Shown here piece by piece: positions 43,048 through 51,031 of a stretch of 64,000 nt of DNA (its first letter is position 1; each line of letters starts with the position of its first letter). Origin of the DNA: Aquimarina amphilecti (GTDB taxonomy: Bacteria; Bacteroidota; Bacteroidia; Flavobacteriales; Flavobacteriaceae); contig NZ_FOAB01000001.1 in assembly GCF_900109375.1 (NCBI RefSeq), positions 496,001-560,000 of the forward strand, in the 5' to 3' direction. The position numbers and the translations under genes are program-made. Under the pieces are notes generated by a model, which made no database searches, was not told the origin of the DNA, and worked only from the letters and a program-made list of their open reading frames with translations.

Positions 43048-44751
43048 CTATTTTTTAGCTTCTAGTAATACAATTTCATAATCAGATTTTATCGTTATGT
43101 TTCCATCTTTTACTGTTGCTTCCATTCCTGAATACGTATCAGTTAAAACGGTACCATCTTTAAAAATTGAATTAACCTTTAATGTTTTTGTTCCCTTTCT
43201 TTGATTTAATCCAATTACAACACTATCAACTGAATTGTTCTTACTGTATTTTCTGGAAAAAATGTAAGGTGTTTCTTGTATCATTTTATGTTTACCAGCA
43301 CCTATCGACGGATGATTTTTCCTAAATTTACCAAGTTTTTGCCAATGTAGTAATAATGATTTTGTATCGTCTGTTTCTAAATCATCCCAATTCATATTTG
43401 ATCTTAGAGTTGCATCTCCTTCTGTTCCTTCTATAATTAAAGATCTTCCAGTTTCATCACCATAGTATATTTGCGAAATACCTGGTGTTAATAGTAGCTT
43501 AGTTGCAGATTCAAAAGTTTTCTTTCTTTCTTTATCAAATGGATCTCCATCATCGTGAGAACTAATATAGTTCATAACACTTTTCCCAATAAGACCAGTT
43601 TGTAATGCACTGCCATATTTACTATATAATTTCTCATAGTCTAGTCGTTTAGCATCATATTTAAACTGAAAATTAATAAGGTTATCAAATCCATTAGCAT
43701 AATAATCTACTTTACGATCTCCAAAATCATAAAAACGTTTTCCATCTATTCCATATCCATATAATTCTCCAAGAACAAAAAAGTCATTATTATCGAGTAC
43801 TTTATTTGGGTTGTTTTTTTTCCACTCAGTAAAAGCAAGTTTTGCTTGTTCAGCGAGTATGCTCCAAACACCTTCTTCTACATGTTTTACAGTGTCTACA
43901 CGATATCCATCTATTCCAAGTTCTCTAACATAATCGGTTAACCATTTAATAATATAGTTTTTTGGAGATCTCCTTAATCCTGTTTTAGCAAAAAAGATTT
44001 CCAATTCATCCATTTCAGCTTCTAATCTTCCTTCTTCTTTCCATTTTGTAACCAATGCTTCAGGTAGTTTTACTTCGTCATTGCTTTCTGTTTTTACATC
44101 AGGAAGATTTTTTACTAAAGTACATTTTACAGCTGTCTCATAGTCTTTATAGGAGCATTGCGGTCCTGTACGAACCCAATCATCGGACCATAAAGGATCT
44201 TTTTCCGTAACTGGACCTGTATGATTGATCACAACATCCATTAATATTCTAATACCATTTTGATGCGCTACTTCCACTAATTTTCTAAGATCTTCGTATG
44301 TTCCAAAATTCGGATCTATTGATGTCCAATCTTTAGCCCAATATCCATGAAATGGGTATGTATTACCTGTGCCTTCATCCACACTATCGTGAATTTGTTC
44401 TACTAATGGGTTTACCCAAAGAGCATTAATTCCAAGTTCTTTAAAGTAACCGTCTTCAATTTTTTGAATAATACCTTTAATATCTCCTCCTTCAAAACCA
44501 CGTAGTACTCCTGTTTCTTTTGATCGATCTAATACTTTGTCATTAGTAGGGTCACCGTTTTTAAATCTGTCTGCAAGTAAAAAGTAAACATTTGCACCTT
44601 CCCAAACGAAAGGCATGTTTTCAGTGGTTAATGCTGTAGCAGTTTGTGATTCTGTAATTGAGTTTTCTTCTGAGGTTTGCTTAGTTTCATTTTTACAAGA
44701 AATTAGAATACTAAATAGCATCAAAAGACTAGTTGTTAATAAATGTTTCAT
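43048..44751 (-). CDS. lipoprotein alpha-amylase family glycoside hydrolase (GH13)
   Basis: A surface or periplasmic GH13 enzyme of about 567 residues. The start is ATG 44751, giving a lipobox LISC (cleavage before C18 of MKHLLTTSLLMLFSILISC); the upstream in-frame ATG at 44790 would add 13 residues. The (beta/alpha)8 domain contains DVVINHTGP (region I), GYRVDTVKH with D286 (nucleophile), GELYGYG with E329 (acid/base) and SSHDDGDP with D400. A C-terminal beta-domain closes the protein. It cleaves alpha-1,4-glucans. It is not part of a SusCD locus, so it probably trims oligosaccharides at the periplasm or cell surface. Ends in a strong hairpin. Confidence 0.94.
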   Translation of the reverse strand: MKHLLTTSLLMLFSILISCKNETKQTSEENSITESQTATALTTENMPFVWEGANVYFLLADRFKNGDPTNDKVLDRSKETGVLRGFEGGDIKGIIQKIEDGYFKELGINALWVNPLVEQIHDSVDEGTGNTYPFHGYWAKDWTSIDPNFGTYEDLRKLVEVAHQNGIRILMDVVINHTGPVTEKDPLWSDDWVRTGPQCSYKDYETAVKCTLVKNLPDVKTESNDEVKLPEALVTKWKEEGRLEAEMDELEIFFAKTGLRRSPKNYIIKWLTDYVRELGIDGYRVDTVKHVEEGVWSILAEQAKLAFTEWKKNNPNKVLDNNDFFVLGELYGYGIDGKRFYDFGDRKVDYYANGFDNLINFQFKYDAKRLDYEKLYSKYGSALQTGLIGKSVMNYISSHDDGDPFDKERKKTFESATKLLLTPGISQIYYGDETGRSLIIEGTEGDATLRSNMNWDDLETDDTKSLLLHWQKLGKFRKNHPSIGAGKHKMIQETPYIFSRKYSKNNSVDSVVIGLNQRKGTKTLKVNSIFKDGTVLTDTYSGMEATVKDGNITIKSDYEIVLLEAKK

Positions 44752-44907
44752 GTGTTTGCTTTTATGTTTCAAAACAAAAATTTCTATCAATAAAGCTAAT
44801 AGTTAAGTATTGAAACTATAGTAAATACTGGTTAAAGTTGCTAATCTATAAAATTGCATATAAAAAACTACGTTTGATTAACTGCGAAATTCATAAAAAT
44901 CAAATTA

Positions 44908-46095
44908 TTAAACTTTGTTTTGCGATACAGCATATTGTGAAGGGGACTTACTTGTTAATTTCTTAAAAACTCTATTAAAGGTAGCTTTACTGTTAAATCC
45001 ACATTCATATGCAATTCCTAACAAAGATAATTGTTGCTGTTTTCCTTCTCGAAGCATGTTTTGCACCTCTTTTACCCGATAAGAGTTTATAAAATCGTTA
45101 AAATTCATTTCAAAACCAGAATTAATAGTTTCTGAAAGAACAGATGTAGGTATTTTAAGCATCTTAGAAAGCTCAGTAAGGTTAAGATCAGGATTAAGAA
45201 AAGGCTTTTCTTCTTCCATGAATTTTTGTGTTTTATCCTTATTGTTTAAAATTTCCTTACTAAGTTCAGTTTGTGAAATAGAAGTAGTCTCTTTTATCGC
45301 TACGGAAAAATCTAAATTATTTAATTTATTGGTATCTGTAAAATATCCTTTTATACCTATGTAAATAATAGCTACTGCAGTAAAAAAATGATACCACCAA
45401 CGTTGAGTCCAATGTAGATCAGTAATAACGGATCCAATAACTCCCTGAAATAAACTATATAAAAAAAGAAAGGAATAAATAAAAAGAAAGTTTCTGATCC
45501 AGTTTAATTCTAGGCTATATGTATTAGAGAAAAATTGCTGAATTTTTTTTCGATATGAATAGTATAATTGGATGGTAAATGCCAGATACAATAACATCTG
45601 AAGGTTTTCTACAACCCCAATAAGAGGTCCAATATATTTTTCATCCAAAAAAACTTTAAGATAACCATTCTGTGTATCGTCAAAACCGGGTTGTGAAGCA
45701 TCATAAATAAAAATAGATATTTTGTATACTATATATAAGCATACTGGAATGAAATGTAAAAAGTCTTTTTTTCTAAATTTGAAATTAGAGGTAGTAATTG
45801 ATTTTATGTAAAAGTATAATAAAGGACCAATTGCTAATGATAATGCTATGAGCCAATAATTAATTTTGGTATTTCGATAGGTGTCATACCAGTCCATAAA
45901 ACCGATTGTATAGGAAGTTCTATGGTAACCTGTAATAAAAATTAATAAAGAAAGTATTAAAGCGGATATATGTTTTTTCTTAAAATACCTTACCAATAAA
46001 AGAAAAGCAAAAATAAAAGCCTGTACTACTAATAGTAAAAGAGGTGTGCTATATAGATTAAAGGAAGGAAATTCTAACGGGAATGGAATAGACAT
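44908..46095 (-). CDS. membrane AraC-family transcriptional regulator
   Basis: A 395-residue protein. The N-terminal two-thirds hold seven or eight hydrophobic segments (for example PLLLLVVQAFIFAFLLLVRYF). The C-terminal 110 residues are an AraC-type helix-turn-helix pair: LGIAYECGFNSKATFNRVFKK and TSKSPSQYA. This 7TM-AraC layout is common in Flavobacteriia and suggests a membrane-bound regulator sensing an unknown signal. It lies upstream of, and transcribed towards, the amylase gene with 160 bases between, so control of the amylase is possible but not shown. It is divergent from menA. Confidence 0.9.
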   Translation of the reverse strand: MSIPFPLEFPSFNLYSTPLLLLVVQAFIFAFLLLVRYFKKKHISALILSLLIFITGYHRTSYTIGFMDWYDTYRNTKINYWLIALSLAIGPLLYFYIKSITTSNFKFRKKDFLHFIPVCLYIVYKISIFIYDASQPGFDDTQNGYLKVFLDEKYIGPLIGVVENLQMLLYLAFTIQLYYSYRKKIQQFFSNTYSLELNWIRNFLFIYSFLFLYSLFQGVIGSVITDLHWTQRWWYHFFTAVAIIYIGIKGYFTDTNKLNNLDFSVAIKETTSISQTELSKEILNNKDKTQKFMEEEKPFLNPDLNLTELSKMLKIPTSVLSETINSGFEMNFNDFINSYRVKEVQNMLREGKQQQLSLLGIAYECGFNSKATFNRVFKKLTSKSPSQYAVSQNKV

Positions 46096-46181
46096 AACGC
46101 TAATTTAAATAATTCACAGAATTATTTTTTATTTTTTTTTTAATTAAAATACTGTTCCTTTGACTTTCAATTTAGATTAGA

Positions 46182-47078
46182 ATGACCAAATTAAGAGCTT
46201 GGATCTCTGCCGCACGGCTTCGTACATTACCTTTGTCCATATCCGGAATTATTGTAGGATCGGCGTTAGCCGATGGTTTTGGAATGTCTATTATTTTCTG
46301 GTTAGCTATAGCAACAACATTAGGATTACAGATACTTTCCAACTTTGCAAATGATTATGGAGATGGTGTTAAAGGGACTGATAATGAAGATAGAGTAGGG
46401 CCGCAAAGGGCATTACAGAGTGGTGCTATTTCTGATAAGCAAATGTTCGTTGGAATAGTAATTACTGCTATTATTACATTGGTTCTTGCGATACTTCTTA
46501 TTTACGTTTCTTTTGGAAAAGAGTATTTCTTTTACTCAGTATTTTTTTTCCTTTTAGGAATTGCCGCAATAACAGCGGCAATAAAGTATACAATGGGGAA
46601 TTCCGCTTATGGATATCGAGGGTTAGGTGATGTTTTTGTGTTTATTTTTTTTGGTTTAGTAAGTGTAGTGGGCTGTTATTTCTTGTTTACTAAAAATTTA
46701 AATTGGTTAATTTTTCTCCCTGCTATTGCTATTGGTTTACTAAGTTCTGCAGTATTGAATTTGAATAATATGAGAGATCATGATAGCGATAAGAAATCAA
46801 AAAAAAACACGTTGGTGGTCAAGTTAGGTATTGCTAAAGCTAAGAAGTATCATTATTTTTTGATTTTAGGAGCTATAACCAGTATGCTTGTTTTTCTTAG
46901 TTACACTTATAGCAATTATCTTAATTTATTATTCTTGATAGCTTTTATTCCTTTATTAATTCATTTAAATAAGGTTATAAAAACGCAGGATACTAAGAAC
47001 TTGGATCCAGAATTGAAAAAAGTTGCATTATCAACATTTTTTCTTTCTATATTATTTAGTTTAAGTCAGATTTTATAA
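46182..47078 (+). CDS. menA: 1,4-dihydroxy-2-naphthoate octaprenyltransferase
   Basis: An integral membrane prenyltransferase of 298 residues in menaquinone synthesis that attaches the polyprenyl tail to DHNA. The UbiA-type motif is NFANDYGDGVKGTDNEDR (about residues 55-72). The second aspartate-rich motif is LNNMRDHDSDKKSKKNT (about 189-205). About nine transmembrane helices. It begins a five-gene unit: menA, UPF0173, menC, CPBP and menE, gaps 30, -1, 11 and 78 bases. Menaquinone is the respiratory quinone of Flavobacteriaceae. Confidence 0.95.
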   Translation: MTKLRAWISAARLRTLPLSISGIIVGSALADGFGMSIIFWLAIATTLGLQILSNFANDYGDGVKGTDNEDRVGPQRALQSGAISDKQMFVGIVITAIITLVLAILLIYVSFGKEYFFYSVFFFLLGIAAITAAIKYTMGNSAYGYRGLGDVFVFIFFGLVSVVGCYFLFTKNLNWLIFLPAIAIGLLSSAVLNLNNMRDHDSDKKSKKNTLVVKLGIAKAKKYHYFLILGAITSMLVFLSYTYSNYLNLLFLIAFIPLLIHLNKVIKTQDTKNLDPELKKVALSTFFLSILFSLSQIL

Positions 47079-47108
47079 CTTTCAATTACTATTTTAAAAC
47101 CGTATAAA

Positions 47109-47789
47109 ATGAAAATCACTTTTTTTGGGCAGAATACATTATTACTAGAAATCAAAGAAATTAAAGTTTTAATCGACCCCTTTATTTCGGGGAGCCCCTT
47201 AGCGAAGGATAAAATAGATATTAAAGATTTTAAAGTCGATTATATATTATTAACACACGCACATCAGGATCATACGCTAGATGCTGAAGCGATTGCAAAA
47301 AATAACAACGCTATTATTGTATCCAACTATGAAATTGCGATGTACTATCAAGCAAAAGGAATAGAAGTACATCCAATGAATCACGGAGGTAGTTGGAATT
47401 TTAATTTTGGAAAAGTAAAATATGTAAATGCAATACATACTAGTAGCTTTCCTGATGGAACGTATGGGGGTCAACCTGGAGGGTTTGTAATTGAAAGTGA
47501 ATCTAAAAACATCTATATAGCAGGAGATACGGCCTTAACTATGGATATGAAATTGATTCCTTTAGGTACAAAGTTAGATCTTGCTATTTTACCTATAGGA
47601 GATAATTTCACAATGGGAATTGATGATGCAATTATTGCAAGTGATTTTGTAGAATGTAATAATGTTTTAGGAGTTCATTATGACACGTTCGGATATATTG
47701 AAATTGATCATAACGAAGCCAAAAGAAAGTTTTCTGGGAAAAATAAGGATCTAATACTATTAGATGTAGGTCAGAGTATAGCGTTATAA
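47109..47789 (+). CDS. UPF0173 metal-dependent hydrolase (metallo-beta-lactamase fold)
   Basis: A 226-residue metal-dependent hydrolase. The zinc motif is THAHQDH (about residues 49-55), with an Asp in IYIAGDTALT (about 136-145) and a late histidine in GVHYDTFG. The family (UPF0173/YtkL-like) has no settled substrate. Its stop codon overlaps the start of menC by one base, so it is translated with the menaquinone genes. Any part in menaquinone synthesis is only inferred from the coupling. Confidence 0.9.
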   Translation: MKITFFGQNTLLLEIKEIKVLIDPFISGSPLAKDKIDIKDFKVDYILLTHAHQDHTLDAEAIAKNNNAIIVSNYEIAMYYQAKGIEVHPMNHGGSWNFNFGKVKYVNAIHTSSFPDGTYGGQPGGFVIESESKNIYIAGDTALTMDMKLIPLGTKLDLAILPIGDNFTMGIDDAIIASDFVECNNVLGVHYDTFGYIEIDHNEAKRKFSGKNKDLILLDVGQSIAL

Positions 47790-48829
47790 TGAAAGCAATT
47801 TATCATAAACATATTTTAGAGTTTAAAAGACCTAGTGGAACTTCTAGAGGAATTCTTAAGACTAAAGAAACTTGGTATATTGTAATTACTTCCAATGGAA
47901 AACAAGGTATTGGAGAATGTGGTATTCTAAGAACATTAAGTATTGATGATCGACCTGATTATGAAGAAAAACTTAAATGGACTTGTAATAATATTGAATT
48001 AGGGGTTGATCAACTTTGGAAAGAACTCGAAGAGTTTCCTAGTATTCAGTTTGGAGTGGAAATGGCGTTTAAATCTTTAGAAGGGGATTCTCCATTTATT
48101 TTGTTTCCTTCAAAATTCACAGATGGAATGGACTCAATTCCTATTAATGGATTGATTTGGATGGGAGAGAAGGAATTTATGAAAAATCAAATTGTAGAAA
48201 AATTAGATCAGGGTTTTGATTGTATTAAAATGAAGATTGGAGCTATAGATTTTGACGCAGAATTAGAGTTGTTATCCTATATACGATCACAGTTTTCAAA
48301 AGAAGTTATTGAGTTAAGAGTTGATGCTAATGGAGCGTTTAGCCCTAATGAAGCTTTAGAAAAGTTAATAAAGTTAAATGATTTCGGATTACACAGTATA
48401 GAACAACCAATTAAGCAAGGGCAATCAAGTTACATGAAGAGTTTATGTAATAAGACTCCTTTGCCAATTGCTTTAGACGAAGAATTAATAGGTGTTTTTG
48501 ATGTAACAGAAAAGAAAAAGTTACTACTAACTATAAAACCGCAGTTTATTATTTTAAAACCAAGTTTAATAGGTGGTTTTAAAGGAACTCAAGAATGGAT
48601 TGATTTAGCAGACGAGTTAAATATAGGATGGTGGATTACCAGTGCTTTAGAAAGTAATATAGGATTAAGTGCTATTGCGCAGTATACATATACTTTAGAA
48701 AACAAGATGCCTCAGGGTTTAGGGACAGGTGGATTGTATATTAACAATATAGAAGCTCCTTTATTGGTTGATAAAGGGACTTTAAAATATCAACAGGATA
48801 AGAAATGGACCGTTTCTTATCTAAATTAA
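47789..48829 (+). CDS. menC: o-succinylbenzoate synthase
   Basis: A 346-residue enolase-superfamily enzyme that dehydrates SHCHC to o-succinylbenzoate in the menaquinone pathway. The acid/base lysine is in CIKMKIG (about residues 144-150). The metal ligands are an aspartate in LRVDANGAF and a later glutamate in HSIEQPI and aspartate in IALDEE. The second lysine is in IILKPSLIGG. Start ATG overlaps the UPF0173 stop by one base. Enolase-superfamily relatives include L-Ala-D/L-Glu epimerase, but the menA-menE neighbours settle the function. Confidence 0.94.
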   Translation: MKAIYHKHILEFKRPSGTSRGILKTKETWYIVITSNGKQGIGECGILRTLSIDDRPDYEEKLKWTCNNIELGVDQLWKELEEFPSIQFGVEMAFKSLEGDSPFILFPSKFTDGMDSIPINGLIWMGEKEFMKNQIVEKLDQGFDCIKMKIGAIDFDAELELLSYIRSQFSKEVIELRVDANGAFSPNEALEKLIKLNDFGLHSIEQPIKQGQSSYMKSLCNKTPLPIALDEELIGVFDVTEKKKLLLTIKPQFIILKPSLIGGFKGTQEWIDLADELNIGWWITSALESNIGLSAIAQYTYTLENKMPQGLGTGGLYINNIEAPLLVDKGTLKYQQDKKWTVSYLN

Positions 48830-48840
48830 ATAATTTATAG

Positions 48841-49734
48841 ATGTATATAGAACAAGGAAGAAAAGGAAAATTAGGAATGTGGAAATATCTGCCTGTTCCA
48901 ATTGGTTTTCTTGGTTTAATTGTTTTCAATTTGATGTTTTCTCAAGGAGTTGATATCGATGCTTTAATGGCAGAGCAAATAGAAACTTTAGGGAAACCTT
49001 TGTTTTTTCTTATTTCCGTAGGGCCTTTTGTAATTTTTTTAGCAGGGTTGCTTTTTTGGGTAAAGGTAGTGCACCAACAAAGTATAACATCTTTAACTAC
49101 ATCTAGAGAAAAAATAGATTGGAAACGTGTTTTTTTTATGTTTTCGCTGATAACACTCTATATACTAATTACCACAGGTATACTTTATTATTTATTTCCA
49201 GAAGATTTTCAACTTAATTTTGAACCAGAAGCTTTTATTACTCTTGCAATTATGGCAATTATAATTGTCCCAATGCAGACAAGTTTCGAGGAGTATCTGT
49301 TTAGAGGACATATGATGCAAGGATTAGGTTTAGCTACCAAAACGAGATGGATTCCATTAATTGTTACTTCTGTAATATTTGGTATGATGCATTTTGGTAA
49401 TCCCGAGGTGGCCAAAATAGGACCTCATATTATGGTATATTATATAGGTACTGGGTTATTTCTTGGTATTATCACGTTAATGGATGAAGGTTTAGAGTTA
49501 GCTTTAGGTTTTCATGCTGCTAATAATTTAGTAACAGCACTTTTAGTAACATCTTCTTGGACAGCTTTTCAAACAGATTCTATTTTACTATATACAGGAG
49601 AACCTGAAACAGGAATAGAAATTTTAATTCCAGTTTTTGTAGTGTTTCCTATTTATATTATAATCCTTTGGAAAAAATATAAATGGTCCGGATGGAAAGA
49701 TAAATTGTTTGGAAAAGTGAAGCCAGAATTTTAA
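48841..49734 (+). CDS. CPBP family intramembrane glutamic protease
   Basis: A 297-residue membrane protein with eight hydrophobic segments. The protease motifs are EEYLFRG (motif 1, with two glutamates and arginine), GMMHFGNP (motif 2 histidine) and GFHAANNL (motif 3 histidine), so it should be active. CPBP proteases (Abi/CAAX-like) cleave prenylated or small membrane proteins in bacteria. It lies 11 bases after menC, inside the menaquinone unit. There is no known need for a protease in that pathway, so its role here is unclear. Confidence 0.9.
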   Translation: MYIEQGRKGKLGMWKYLPVPIGFLGLIVFNLMFSQGVDIDALMAEQIETLGKPLFFLISVGPFVIFLAGLLFWVKVVHQQSITSLTTSREKIDWKRVFFMFSLITLYILITTGILYYLFPEDFQLNFEPEAFITLAIMAIIIVPMQTSFEEYLFRGHMMQGLGLATKTRWIPLIVTSVIFGMMHFGNPEVAKIGPHIMVYYIGTGLFLGIITLMDEGLELALGFHAANNLVTALLVTSSWTAFQTDSILLYTGEPETGIEILIPVFVVFPIYIIILWKKYKWSGWKDKLFGKVKPEF

Positions 49735-49794
49735 ATAGAAAAATAACAAATTGGTAATATATAATTTACATAATCATAACCCACGAATATGTAA

Positions 49795-49802
49795 TAAATT
49801 TG
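49795..49802 (+). promoter_or_regulatory. -7 promoter element for menE
   Basis: TAAATTTG fits TAnnTTTG and lies ten bases before ATG 49813, so menE may also have its own near-leaderless transcript. Confidence 0.4.
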
Positions 49803-49812
49803 AAATTTGGGT

Positions 49813-50928
49813 ATGCAAATAGAGGATACATTTTCTACACCTAAAATACATGATAGTTTCAGTATTAATAGGCAGTCTTTAGATAATTCTGGTCTACAAC
49901 AAATAGCCTATAGTTTTATAAAAGAAGGAGAAGTCTATGAACAAGAAGTAGGTAATTTTCTTTTGGATTGGCTAAATGATAAGGACTATATCGTAGTAAA
50001 AACTTCTGGTTCTACTGGAAAACCAAAAAAAATTAAGATATACAAACAACATATGATTAATAGCGCCTTAGCTACAGGTGCTTTTTTTAAGGTTAAAGAA
50101 GGTACGACAGCTTTACTATGTTTACCTTCTACTTATATCGCAGGAAAAATGATGTTAGTACGAGCTATGGTTTTAGGATGGAAAATTGATTTAGTTCCTC
50201 CTAAAACCAATCCATTAGATACTGTATACAAACAATATGATTTTTGTGCTATGGTACCATTGCAACTAGATAATTCTATTAATAGATTACACCTTATAAA
50301 AAAGTTAATTGTAGGCGGGGGAACGGTACCTGAGAATCTTAAAGAATTGGTACAAGGAATTAAAACTAAAATCTTTGAAACATATGGTATGACTGAAACA
50401 ATCACTCATATCGCTGCTAGAAGAATTAACCCAAAAAAGAAAGATAAAAAGGATGCTAAATACTTTAAGGCACTACCTAATATTACTCTAAGTATTGACG
50501 AAAGAAATTGTTTGATTATTAAAGCACCTCAGTTGAATGATACTACAATCATTACTAACGATGTAGTAGAACTTAAAACGTATAAAAAATTCAATTGGAA
50601 AGGGCGTTATGATAATGTAATTAATAGTGGAGGTGTTAAATTGTATCCAGAAGAGATAGAAACTAAACTTCAATTATTAATTGGTCATCGATTTTTTATA
50701 ATAAGTATTCCAGATAATGCTTTAGGTGATAAAGCAATATTAATTGTGGAACGTGATTTTGATATTACAGTAGAAGAAACATTAACGGATGCAATATCAA
50801 ATCTAAAGATTTTGAGTAAGTATGAAATACCTAAAGAGATTCATTTCTTATCTCAATTTATAGAAACAGATAATGGTAAGGTGCAACGAACTAAGACGTT
50901 AGAACTTATTTATAATGATATATCCTAA
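49813..50928 (+). CDS. menE: o-succinylbenzoate-CoA ligase (short form)
   Basis: An AMP-forming ligase of about 371 residues that activates o-succinylbenzoate with CoA, the step after menC. The ATP-binding P-loop is KTSGSTGKPKKI (about 60-71) and the A5 motif is ETYGMTETITH (about 197-207). The C-terminal catalytic lysine is in NGKVQRT. The open frame extends to a TTG at 49807, but ATG 49813, next to a -7 box, is the better start. It is shorter than the usual 450-480 residue MenE, mainly in the N-terminal domain; such short MenE forms are typical of Flavobacteriia. Confidence 0.92.
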   Translation: MQIEDTFSTPKIHDSFSINRQSLDNSGLQQIAYSFIKEGEVYEQEVGNFLLDWLNDKDYIVVKTSGSTGKPKKIKIYKQHMINSALATGAFFKVKEGTTALLCLPSTYIAGKMMLVRAMVLGWKIDLVPPKTNPLDTVYKQYDFCAMVPLQLDNSINRLHLIKKLIVGGGTVPENLKELVQGIKTKIFETYGMTETITHIAARRINPKKKDKKDAKYFKALPNITLSIDERNCLIIKAPQLNDTTIITNDVVELKTYKKFNWKGRYDNVINSGGVKLYPEEIETKLQLLIGHRFFIISIPDNALGDKAILIVERDFDITVEETLTDAISNLKILSKYEIPKEIHFLSQFIETDNGKVQRTKTLELIYNDIS

Positions 50929-51031
50929 ACGCATAACAGGTTTCCCTAAATTAAATAACCGCTTTACTCAATTCAGATTGTAATTAAGGGCTTCTAGAAG
51001 TAGTTTTATTTCATAATCAAAAACAGATATT

